A stretch of 64,000 nucleotides of DNA from Pseudomonas abieticivorans (GTDB lineage: Bacteria > Pseudomonadota > Gammaproteobacteria > Pseudomonadales > Pseudomonadaceae). Positions 17,635 to 25,064 of this stretch are shown piece after piece. The stretch's first letter is position 1. Every line of letters begins with the position of its first letter. The stretch spans positions 2,489,501 to 2,553,500 of the forward strand of contig NZ_CP094975.1 in assembly GCF_023509015.1 (NCBI RefSeq), written 5' to 3'. The notes beneath the pieces were generated by a model. The model ran no database searches. It was not told where the DNA came from and was given only the letters and a program-made list of their open reading frames with translations. Made by a program: the position numbers and the translations under genes.

Positions 17635-18966
17635 CTACTTCGCTACGGTTTCACCCGCAACGTCAGCTGGCTTACTGCGCCAGTGCGGCAGCGAATTCCA
17701 GTAGCGCTCGCCCTTGGCATCGTCGTACATGCCTTCCCAGCGCGAGACTACCAGCACGGCCAGGGCGTTGCCGATCACGTTCAGTGCGGTACGGGCCATG
17801 TCCATCACACGGTCGACACCGGCGATAAAGGCCAGCCCTTCCAACGGAATCCCTACGCTGCCCAGGGTGGCCAGCAGCACCACGAAGGAAACGCCCGGAA
17901 CGCCGGCGATACCCTTGGACGTGACCATCAGGGTCAGTACCAGCAGCAGTTGCTGGCTGATCGACAGATCGATGCCGTACAACTGGGCAATGAAGATGGC
18001 CGCGATGCTCTGGTACAAGGTCGAACCGTCGAGGTTGAACGAGTAACCGGTAGGCACCACGAAGCTGCAGATGGCCTTGGGCGCACCGTAGGCTTCCATC
18101 TTCTCGATCACGCGCGGCAGCACGGTTTCGGAGCTTGCAGTGGAGTAAGCCAGCACCAGCTCATCCTTGAAGATGCGCATCAGCTTGATCACCGAAAAGC
18201 CGAACAGGCGGGCGATCAGGCCAAGCACCACGAAGGCGAAGAAGGCGATGGCCACGTAAACCAAAATCACCAGCTTGGCCAATGGCAGCAGCGAGGCAAA
18301 ACCAAAGTTGGCGACGGTCACGGCGATCAAGGCAAACACACCGATCGGCGCGTAGTTCATGATCATGTGGGTGACCTTGAACATGCTTTCCGAAACGCCC
18401 TGGAACATCTTTACCAAGGGTTCACGCAGGTCCGGCTTGAGGCTCGACAGGCCCAGGCCGAACAGCACCGAGAAGAAAATGATCGGCAGCATCTCGCCAC
18501 GCGCCATGGCCGCGAAGATGTTCGATGGGATCAGGTTCAGAATGGTTTCGATAAAGGCGTGTTCGTGCTGGACTTCGGCAGCCGTGGCCTGGTACTTGGA
18601 GATGTCGACGGTACCCAGCGTACTCATGTCGATGCCGCTGCCAGGGTGGAACACGTTGGCCAGCACCAAGCCCACCACGATAGCGATGGTGGTCACGATC
18701 TCGAAATAGAGAATGGTTTTCAGGCCAATGCGGCCGAGCTTCTTCGCATCGCCCACACCCGCGATCCCGACGATCAGCGAGGAAATCACGATCGGGATAA
18801 CGATCATCTTGATCAGGCGAATGAAGATATCACCAGCAGGTTGCAAGACGTTGCCGATCCACCAGGCCTTTTCGGCACTGAAGTGGTTGAGCAATGCGCC
18901 GATTGCAATCCCGAGTACCAGACCGATGAGGATCTGCCAGGCGAGGCTGAGTTTTGCCTTCTTCAT
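17635..18966 (-). CDS. gltP: Glutamate/aspartate:proton symporter (DAACS family)
   Basis: A 443-residue symporter of the dicarboxylate/amino acid:cation family, which brings glutamate and aspartate across the inner membrane with protons. Diagnostic segments are 'YSTASSETVLPRVIEKME' (the serine-rich HP1 loop), 'GYSFNLDGSTLYQSIAAIF' (the NLDG/NMDGT-type motif) and 'TSKGIAGVPGVSFVVL' (HP2 loop). About eight helices are visible, and the length is typical. AAGGGTAA precedes the ATG. Position next to ivy/DUF1328/algB matches gltP in other pseudomonads. Confidence 0.9.
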   Translation of the reverse strand: MKKAKLSLAWQILIGLVLGIAIGALLNHFSAEKAWWIGNVLQPAGDIFIRLIKMIVIPIVISSLIVGIAGVGDAKKLGRIGLKTILYFEIVTTIAIVVGLVLANVFHPGSGIDMSTLGTVDISKYQATAAEVQHEHAFIETILNLIPSNIFAAMARGEMLPIIFFSVLFGLGLSSLKPDLREPLVKMFQGVSESMFKVTHMIMNYAPIGVFALIAVTVANFGFASLLPLAKLVILVYVAIAFFAFVVLGLIARLFGFSVIKLMRIFKDELVLAYSTASSETVLPRVIEKMEAYGAPKAICSFVVPTGYSFNLDGSTLYQSIAAIFIAQLYGIDLSISQQLLLVLTLMVTSKGIAGVPGVSFVVLLATLGSVGIPLEGLAFIAGVDRVMDMARTALNVIGNALAVLVVSRWEGMYDDAKGERYWNSLPHWRSKPADVAGETVAK

Positions 18967-19725
18967 ATTGTTACCCTTACTTCAAGTGAACTCGAGCACA
19001 CTTCTGAATCTTGCCAAACACTCGATCTAGAGCAGTCAAAGCGTTGGCGAGCGTCTGAAGGTGTCCCCGTAGAAGGTCTTCGTCGACACCCGTTTGGATG
19101 CTTGTGCCAACGAAAAAAGGCGCAACTATTCCGATGCAGCCTCCCCCCGTCTAATGCCGTAAACGCCTACCCTATGCCGAATCGGCATGATATTTATTGT
19201 TCGAAAGCAGCGTCACAACGGGTTGCCTTGCACGCGTTCGGAAAATCGAAAATGCTTGAAGCGGCGTGTTTCGCCCACGCAAGTCCAATAAACACGGAGC
19301 CAAAAGCACGGTGTTCGACAATCCGAATGGGCAAATTCGAGGAATGGGCAAGGTGGGCGTCGGCGAAAAATATCGATGTACGGTCAGATCCGCCAAGCGA
19401 AATGGCGTAAACGCCAGAAAGGTTTCATCAGAAAAAAAGTGAATAATAGGACGCGACCCAAGCTGGATCGTCATTTCGAGCTAAACGATTGTTTTCTCGA
19501 TAAAAAGCTCTCGGGAAGCCCGGCCGATTCCGGCTCACGGGCCTCCCTCGCAGCTTTTACCTGACCTGGCCCTCAGCGGAGGCACTCCCTGTACCCCTAG
19601 GTCACTCCGATCCTGTAGCAATCAGAACGTCCCGGCCCCTTGATCATGCGCCGGCCCTCCTCGGGCTTGCGCAGGGAATAGAAGCCAAATCATTGAAAAG
19701 GTTCAGCTTCTTTCAAATTATCCGA
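18967..19725. other. Long intergenic region between gltP and ivy
   Basis: About 760 bases with no convincing gene. Two short readings (minus 19172-19474, plus 19376-19564) lack ribosome sites and family features. I see a 7-bp inverted repeat ATGCCGA-A-TCGGCAT at 19174-19188, about 210 bases before gltP, and a long imperfect hairpin at 19501-19560. The rest looks unstructured. The gltP promoter must lie here, but I could not place it. Confidence 0.6.
19501..19560 (-). terminator. Long bidirectional hairpin, probable terminator downstream of ivy
   Basis: TAAAAAGCT (19501-19509) pairs with AGCTTTTA (19552-19559), enclosing further pairing of GCCCG and GCCG segments. On the minus strand it ends in AGCTTTTTATC, fitting a terminator about 170 bases after ivy; on the plus strand it ends in GCTTTTACC. 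Confidence 0.5.
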
Positions 19726-20193
19726 TCAATACCAGTTCGGATCTTTCTTCAATTGCTCATCCAGCACCTGCTGCATGCCCTTGTCAGGCTTGCCCAGCCA
19801 ACGATAGTCGGCGTGGCGCGTGGGTGACTTGTCGGCCGGTAGGCCAGCAGGTACCTGCACCAACAAGGCGTAGGCGTCTTTCTTGTCCCAACTAAAGGCG
19901 ACGATCAGACGCTGGGTGGTGCAGCTTTGCTGGGTTTCGCATAGCTGGCCAACCAGATACTTGGCCTTGTCTTCTTCAACGCCAGACATCTGCTCGGAGT
20001 AGCCAGTGAGGTTGATCACCCAATCGGGCAAGCGCTCCTCTTTCTTCACTACACCTTGCCACGTCTCGCGATACTGCGGGTCAGAGCTCAACAACTGACT
20101 GGCCCGCGCCTGGCCGTCATTGGCCGCCATCGCCGTGGCGCAGCTGCCCAACAGCAGGGCAGCGGCCACAGCCTTGAAGGTTAAGCTCGCCAT
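19726..20193 (-). CDS. ivy: Inhibitor of vertebrate lysozyme (Ivy) family periplasmic protein
   Basis: A 155-residue secreted protein. The signal peptide runs to about residue 23 (cleavage after TAMAA). The mature part holds 'WVINLTGYSEQM' and 'YLVGQLCETQQSCTTQRLIVAFSWDKKDAYALLVQ', whose C-x5-C loop matches the position of the CKPHDC loop that Ivy inserts into the lysozyme active site; here the loop residues differ (ETQQS). It may inhibit C-type lysozyme or control lytic transglycosylases. It begins 2 bases after the DUF1328 stop and is cotranscribed with it. Confidence 0.82.
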   Translation of the reverse strand: MASLTFKAVAAALLLGSCATAMAANDGQARASQLLSSDPQYRETWQGVVKKEERLPDWVINLTGYSEQMSGVEEDKAKYLVGQLCETQQSCTTQRLIVAFSWDKKDAYALLVQVPAGLPADKSPTRHADYRWLGKPDKGMQQVLDEQLKKDPNWY

Positions 20194-20195
20194 AT

Positions 20196-20405
<210 letters not shown>

Positions 20406-20687
20406 TTAAAACACCCAGCGCTGCTGCGCTGGCATCTCGCCTACAGTGTCGGCCCGTTCCAGCGTAGGCCGGCTGACAGTGGCCAGGCCTGCAACCTTGG
20501 CCCCTGTCGAATGAAACGTTGAACCGATCAAGGTGCGGTGCTGGATTTGCGCCGCTTCATGACTGTCGCTCCACCGCTGGTACTGCTGACCGCATAACAA
20601 GGTGATCAGCACTGCAAACAGCAGAAACAAGCCCTGCTGCACATGCTGGGAGGAAATCGATGCGGTTGCGACAGATTGACGGTTCAT
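20406..20687 (-). CDS. Small single-pass membrane protein, unknown
   Basis: A 93-residue protein with one membrane helix (residues ~18-33, 'QGLFLLFAVLITLLCG') and a polar C-terminal tail. I do not recognise a family. GGGAGGAG lies 6 bases before the ATG, and a sigma-54 promoter lies 50-67 bases before it, so it is likely real and the first gene of an operon with DUF1328 and ivy (the gap to DUF1328 is 45 bases). The role is probably in the envelope, by context only. Confidence 0.65.
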   Translation of the reverse strand: MNRQSVATASISSQHVQQGLFLLFAVLITLLCGQQYQRWSDSHEAAQIQHRTLIGSTFHSTGAKVAGLATVSRPTLERADTVGEMPAQQRWVF

Positions 20688-20736
20688 CCGGTAACTCCTC
20701 CCACTGCGGTGGTATTCGTTGTTCTTGCAATAGGTA

Positions 20737-20754
20737 TTGCAGGCTGCGTGCCAA
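20737..20754 (-). promoter_or_regulatory. Sigma-54 promoter of the 20687-DUF1328-ivy operon
   Basis: On the minus strand TTGGCACGCAGCCTGCAA matches the RpoN consensus (TGGCACG-N4-TTGCW) with one change in the -12 box, and the GG and GC pairs are exactly 10 bases apart. The predicted transcript starts near 20726, giving a leader of about 39 bases with a strong ribosome site. Confidence 0.75.
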
Positions 20755-20781
20755 AATCAAAAACACTTTAAAAATCAATAA

Positions 20782-20794
20782 AATCAATTACTTA
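20782..20794. promoter_or_regulatory. IHF consensus site upstream of sigma-54 promoter
   Basis: AATCAATTACTTA fits the IHF consensus WATCAANNNNTTR at every fixed position. It is in an AT-rich tract about 30-40 bases upstream of the -24 box, the usual place for the IHF bend between enhancer and RpoN promoter. Confidence 0.6.
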
Positions 20795-20820
20795 TAAATG
20801 AATGAAAAATCACTTGGCGC

Positions 20821-20860
20821 GCAAACCGCACGATCGCCCCGCCCGGCTCGGGCGATTTGC
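20821..20860 (-). terminator. Hairpin after the BON-domain gene
   Basis: ATCGCCC (20833-20839) pairs with GGGCGAT (20850-20856), extended by imperfect GCAAA/TTTGC arms. It lies 5-45 bases downstream of the BON gene stop on the minus strand. No long T-run follows, so it is a weak terminator candidate. The word GCACGATC occurs at 20828 and 20859, exactly 31 bases apart. Confidence 0.4.
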
Positions 20861-20864
20861 ACGA

Positions 20865-21722
20865 TCAGCTGGTGGTCTTGTTGGCAACCTTCAGCAAGTC
20901 GGCGTCCACGCCACGTACGCCGCGAATATTGCGGGCGATATCCACTGCCAAGGTTTTCTCCTCGCTGGTGGCCACCACGCCGTCCAGGTTGACCATGCCG
21001 CCCTTGGTATCGACGTTGATGCTCAGGCCATCCAGGTTGCGGCTATATAGAAGGCTGGCCTTGACCTTGCTGGTGATCCAGGCATCACTGATTGAATCCT
21101 CGGTACTCTTGGCGGCAGCCTCGGCTTTGGTGGTATTGGCATCGGCCGCGCCCAGGCTGATCAGGTTATTGACCTCGGTCACGCCGTCGGTGTTGGTGGC
21201 CAGGTCACCGGCCAACAGCTTGGCATCAGCTGTTTGCGCGTGGCCTTTGAGGGTGACCACGCCGTCCTTGGTATCGACGGTGGTGTCCAACGCTTGGGTC
21301 ATGCTGTTCCACAACAACTTGGACTTGATGGTGGCCGTCAGCGTGGCGTCTTCCACGCGGCGGGAAATTGTCTGCGGGGCAGGGTTCTGCTCGGCCAGTG
21401 CCGGGTCGATGACCAATTGGTTGTCGACTTTGTTGATGCCGGAAGTATCCAGGGCAATCTGCTCGGCCAGCTCGCGGTCCACCTGGGTTTCCACCTGGCC
21501 TTTGAGCACGGCCGTGCCGTCATGCACGCCCACCTGAATCTTGAAGGGGCTCAAATGCTTGTTCAGGGCGAAGGAGGTCCAGATCGAACCCTCCTGGCGG
21601 GCAGCATCCAGTTGGCTGGCAACACTGCCCTGATCGGCCTGGGCCGCCTGCACGCCGCACGAAACCAAGCCCATTGGCAAAGTGACGGCGCAGGCCAGTG
21701 CGAGCTTTTTGAAAGGGTGCAT
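20865..21722 (-). CDS. Periplasmic protein with three BON domains (OsmY-like)
   Basis: A 285-residue secreted protein with an N-terminal signal peptide (cleavage near GVQA; a Cys is present in VSCGVQA but this is not a good lipobox). Three BON repeats follow: residues ~50-105 ('GVHDGTAVLKGQVETQVDR'), ~120-190 ('DTKDGVVTLKGHAQTADAK') and ~215-280 ('DTKGGMVNLDGVVATSEEK'), each starting with a helix and ending with 'xxVNN/xGVD'. BON domains bind phospholipid membranes. GTGGAGA precedes the ATG. A sigma-54 promoter lies 39-54 bases upstream, and algB is divergent. Confidence 0.85.
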   Translation of the reverse strand: MHPFKKLALACAVTLPMGLVSCGVQAAQADQGSVASQLDAARQEGSIWTSFALNKHLSPFKIQVGVHDGTAVLKGQVETQVDRELAEQIALDTSGINKVDNQLVIDPALAEQNPAPQTISRRVEDATLTATIKSKLLWNSMTQALDTTVDTKDGVVTLKGHAQTADAKLLAGDLATNTDGVTEVNNLISLGAADANTTKAEAAAKSTEDSISDAWITSKVKASLLYSRNLDGLSINVDTKGGMVNLDGVVATSEEKTLAVDIARNIRGVRGVDADLLKVANKTTS

Positions 21723-21760
21723 GACTGTTCTCCACGATTCTTAAGCGTGAAGTAACGGTC

Positions 21761-21776
21761 GCAAGGGCTGTGCCAG
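21761..21776 (-). promoter_or_regulatory. Sigma-54 promoter of the BON-domain gene
   Basis: On the minus strand CTGGCACAGCCCTTGC matches the RpoN -24/-12 pattern, with GG and GC separated by exactly 10 bases and intact TGGCAC and TTGC boxes. The predicted start is near 21750, about 28 bases before the ATG. Confidence 0.78.
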
Positions 21777-21825
21777 CAGCGTCTATAAAAAATAAACGCA
21801 GGTTTTTCAGTCAGTTAGATTTAAT

Positions 21826-21850
21826 GGGTGCAGATAGCTACCATGCACCC
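21826..21850. promoter_or_regulatory. Dyad GGGTGCA-N11-TGCACCC, enhancer candidate
   Basis: A perfect 7-bp inverted repeat lies 50-75 bases upstream of the sigma-54 -24 box of the BON gene and 85-110 bases before the algB start. The half-site resembles NtrC-type half-sites but in reversed order. It could bind AlgB or another NtrC-family activator. Inference. Confidence 0.5.
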
Positions 21851-21933
21851 TGCCGAATCAATCAGAATCGACCATGCAACTTGCCCGATTATTCCGGGAC
21901 TAAAGAAGACAAATCTCACAGGAGCGTAGGAAA

Positions 21934-23280
21934 ATGGAATCTGGCACGGAACACCAAGGGCGCATTCTCTTGGTCGACGACGAGTCCGCCATCCTTCGCA
22001 CCTTCCGCTATTGCCTGGAAGACGAAGGGTATAACGTGGCGACCGCCAACAGTGCGGCGCAAGCCGATGCGCTGTTGCAGCGGCAAGTGTTCGACCTGTG
22101 CTTCCTGGACCTGCGCCTGGGCGAAGACAACGGCCTGGACGTACTGGCCCAGATGCGTATCCAGGCACCTTGGATGCGGGTGGTGATCGTGACCGCGCAC
22201 TCTGCTGTAGACACAGCCGTGGATGCCATCCAGGCAGGCGCAGCCGACTACCTGGTCAAGCCGTGCAGCCCCGATCAACTGCGCCTGGCCACCGCCAAGC
22301 AACTGGAAGTACGCCAACTGTCGGCGCGCCTGGAAGCGCTGGAAGGCGAGGTGCGCAAACCCAAGGATGGCCTGGACTCCCACAGCCCGGCCATGATGGT
22401 GGTGCTGGAAACCGCTCGGCAAGTGGCCAATACCGACGCCAACATTCTCATCCTGGGCGAGTCAGGTACCGGCAAAGGCGAACTGGCCCGCGCCATCCAC
22501 GGCTGGAGCAAGCGCGCCAAGAAAGCCTGCGTGACCATTAACTGCCCTTCGCTGACCGCAGAACTGATGGAAAGCGAACTGTTCGGCCATAGCCGCGGCG
22601 CATTCACGGGTGCCAGCGAAAGCACCCTGGGCCGAGTTAACCAGGCCGACGGCGGCACGCTCTTTCTCGACGAAATTGGCGATTTTCCGCTCACGTTACA
22701 GCCAAAGTTGCTTCGATTCATTCAGGACAAAGAATACGAGCGCGTGGGCGACCCGGTCACTCGCCGCGCCGACGTGCGCATCCTCGCCGCCACCAACCTG
22801 AACCTGGAAGACATGGTGCGCGACGGCCGCTTCCGCGAAGACTTGCTGTACCGCCTGAACGTCATCACCCTGCACCTGCCGCCTTTGCGTGAGCGCAGCG
22901 AAGACGTTTTAGCCTTGGCCGATCGGTTCTTGGCGCGCTTCGTCAAGGAATACGCCCGACCGGCCCGCGGCTTCAGTGACGAAGCCCGGGCGGCACTGCT
23001 CAATTACCGCTGGCCGGGTAATATCCGCGAGCTGCGCAACGTGATCGAGCGGGCAAGCATCATCTGCAACCAGGAGCGCGTTGAGATCAGCCACTTGGGC
23101 ATGGCCGAACAACCGGTCAACAACGCACCACGCATTGGCGCCGCGCTAAGCCTGGACGAATTGGAAAAAGCCCACATCGGCGCCGTGCTCGCCACCAGCG
23201 ACACCCTTGACCAGGCGGCCAAGACGCTGGGCATCGATGCTTCCACCCTTTACCGCAAACGTAAGCAATACAACCTATGA
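21934..23280 (+). CDS. algB: NtrC-family response regulator AlgB
   Basis: A 448-residue regulator. The receiver domain (residues 9-125) has acidic pair D15-D16, phospho-acceptor D59 and K109. The AAA+ domain has Walker A 'GESGTGKG' (175-182), an intact GAFTGA loop (222-227) and Walker B 'GGTLFLDEIGDFP'. The Fis-type helix-turn-helix is at the C terminus ('LDQAAKTLGIDASTLYRKRK'). AlgB with KinB controls alginate and other traits in pseudomonads; at algD it is reported to act without sigma-54, yet the sigma-54 contact loop is kept. Its stop overlaps the kinB ATG (ATGA). Confidence 0.92.
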   Translation: MESGTEHQGRILLVDDESAILRTFRYCLEDEGYNVATANSAAQADALLQRQVFDLCFLDLRLGEDNGLDVLAQMRIQAPWMRVVIVTAHSAVDTAVDAIQAGAADYLVKPCSPDQLRLATAKQLEVRQLSARLEALEGEVRKPKDGLDSHSPAMMVVLETARQVANTDANILILGESGTGKGELARAIHGWSKRAKKACVTINCPSLTAELMESELFGHSRGAFTGASESTLGRVNQADGGTLFLDEIGDFPLTLQPKLLRFIQDKEYERVGDPVTRRADVRILAATNLNLEDMVRDGRFREDLLYRLNVITLHLPPLRERSEDVLALADRFLARFVKEYARPARGFSDEARAALLNYRWPGNIRELRNVIERASIICNQERVEISHLGMAEQPVNNAPRIGAALSLDELEKAHIGAVLATSDTLDQAAKTLGIDASTLYRKRKQYNL

Positions 23281-25064
23281 AGCTTGCGATGAAGCTGCGC
23301 ACTCGGTTGTTCCTGAGCATTTCGGCGCTGATCACCGTGGCGCTGCTGGGTTTGCTGCTCGGTTTAATCAGCGTCATCCAGATGGCCAAGACCCAGGAAT
23401 CGCTGATCGCCGACAACTTCATCACCCTGGACCTGGGCCTCAAGCTGCGGCAGAGCCTGGGCGACCAGTTGATCATGATGCTCGACGACACACCCAACCG
23501 GGATGCCTTGGCCACCGCTCAAAAGCAGTTCCAAGACCTACTGACTCAGGGCATCCACCACGACGATCACCATGGCCAGACCGATGCCTTTACCCAGACC
23601 AGCAGCGACTACGATAAATTTCTGCAGGCCTACAACGAGACCCAGTTACCGGCCACCAAGCTCAACGACAACGAGCGCCTGAGTGATGCGTTCAATGTAC
23701 TGCGCAATGGCCTGATAGATGCCCACAAGCGTGCCTTGAACAACATCAATGCCACCGAGAGCGAGGCACGCGAGCATGCCTTGGTGATCTCCGGCGTGCT
23801 GGGGCTGGTTGGCCTGGCGGTGTTGATCATCGGCTTCATCACCGCCCACGGCATTGCCCGGCGCTTCGGCCAACCGATCGAAGCGCTGGCCATGGCGGCC
23901 GACAATATCAGCGAAGGCAATTTCGAAGTGATACTGCCGGTGTCTGGCACCGCCGAGCTGAACCAGCTCACCCGCCGTTTCGGCAGCATGGCCGAGGCGC
24001 TGCGCAAGCATCAGGAAACCAATGTCGACGAGTTGCTCGCTGGGCAGCAGCGCTTGCAGGCGGTGCTCGACAGCATCGACGATGGCCTGCTGATGATCGA
24101 CCGCCAAGGCCGCCTGGAGCATCTCAACCCCGTTGCCCAGCGCCAGTTGGGCTGGGAAGACGACCGCTTGGGCATGAGCCTTGGCGAAGCGCTGGGCCGC
24201 CCGGAACTGAACGACCAACTGACACTGATCCTGCGCGGCGGCAGCCTGGAGCGTGCACTGGAAGACTTGAGCTTTGAAGTCGACGGCGAGGCGCGCTTGC
24301 TGTCCTACAGCCTGACCCCCGTCAGCCATGTAGAAGGGCAAATCCTCGGTGCGGTGATGGTATTGCACGACGTCACCGAACAGCGTGCATTCGAACGGGT
24401 GCGCAGTGAGTTCGTCCTGCGTGCCTCCCACGAGCTGCGGACCCCGGTGACGGGTATGCACATGGCGTTTGGCCTGCTCCAGGAGCGCGTGCACTTCGCG
24501 CCGGAATCGCGCGAGGCCGACCTGCTGAGCACCGTCAACGAAGAAATGCAGCGCCTGATGCAGTTGATCAACGACCTGCTTAACTTCTCACGCTACCAGA
24601 ACGGCCTGCAGAAGCTCACCCAGGCGCCGTGCAATATTCCCGAGCTGCTGGAGCGGGCTCACGCGCGCTTCATCCATCAGGCACAGGCGCTGGGTATCGA
24701 ACTGCTGATCGAGCATCCGGACAACCTGCCGCGCCTGTTTGCCGACCAGGCCCAACTGGACAGGGTACTGGATAACCTGATCGACAACGCCTTGCGCCAT
24801 ACCCCGGAAAATGGCCGCATTCGCTTGCAGGCCAGGCGCCACGCCGAACGGGTCATCATCAGTGTCGAAGACAATGGCGAGGGCATTGCCTATGGCCAGC
24901 AAGGGCGGATCTTCGAGCCGTTCGTGCAGGTGGGTCGCAAAAAAGGTGGGGCAGGCTTGGGGCTGGCCCTGTGCAAGGAAATCGTGCAACTGCACGGTGG
25001 GCGCATGGGCGTGTATTCGCGGCCAGGGCAGGGCACCCAGTTCTACATGACGCTGCCGATGTGA
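23277..25064 (+). CDS. kinB: Sensor histidine kinase KinB
   Basis: A 595-residue inner-membrane kinase/phosphatase, partner of AlgB. Two membrane helices (about 13-33 and 165-190) flank a periplasmic sensor rich in helices. Then come HAMP (about 195-245), PAS (about 255-365), HisKA with H385 in 'ASHELRTPVTG', and HATPase_c with 'NLIDNALRHTPENGRI', 'EDNGEGI' and 'GAGLGLALCKEI'. The start overlaps algB. Its stop abuts the stop of the convergent EAL gene with no spacer. Length and layout match KinB of other pseudomonads. Confidence 0.92.
   Translation: MKLAMKLRTRLFLSISALITVALLGLLLGLISVIQMAKTQESLIADNFITLDLGLKLRQSLGDQLIMMLDDTPNRDALATAQKQFQDLLTQGIHHDDHHGQTDAFTQTSSDYDKFLQAYNETQLPATKLNDNERLSDAFNVLRNGLIDAHKRALNNINATESEAREHALVISGVLGLVGLAVLIIGFITAHGIARRFGQPIEALAMAADNISEGNFEVILPVSGTAELNQLTRRFGSMAEALRKHQETNVDELLAGQQRLQAVLDSIDDGLLMIDRQGRLEHLNPVAQRQLGWEDDRLGMSLGEALGRPELNDQLTLILRGGSLERALEDLSFEVDGEARLLSYSLTPVSHVEGQILGAVMVLHDVTEQRAFERVRSEFVLRASHELRTPVTGMHMAFGLLQERVHFAPESREADLLSTVNEEMQRLMQLINDLLNFSRYQNGLQKLTQAPCNIPELLERAHARFIHQAQALGIELLIEHPDNLPRLFADQAQLDRVLDNLIDNALRHTPENGRIRLQARRHAERVIISVEDNGEGIAYGQQGRIFEPFVQVGRKKGGAGLGLALCKEIVQLHGGRMGVYSRPGQGTQFYMTLPM

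Noticed and set aside
19070..19130. TTGGCACAAGCATCC on the minus strand as a sigma-54 promoter for gltP
   Set aside because: It has a TGGCAC box but no GC-containing -12 box at the required 10-base spacing.
17683..19410. A 575-codon plus-strand frame opposite gltP that runs into the intergenic gap
   Set aside because: Rich in His/Gln/Asp without domains; the gltP gene on the other strand has clear transporter motifs.
19172..19474. A 100-codon minus-strand frame in the gltP-ivy gap
   Set aside because: No ribosome site, no recognisable family, odd composition; treated as chance.
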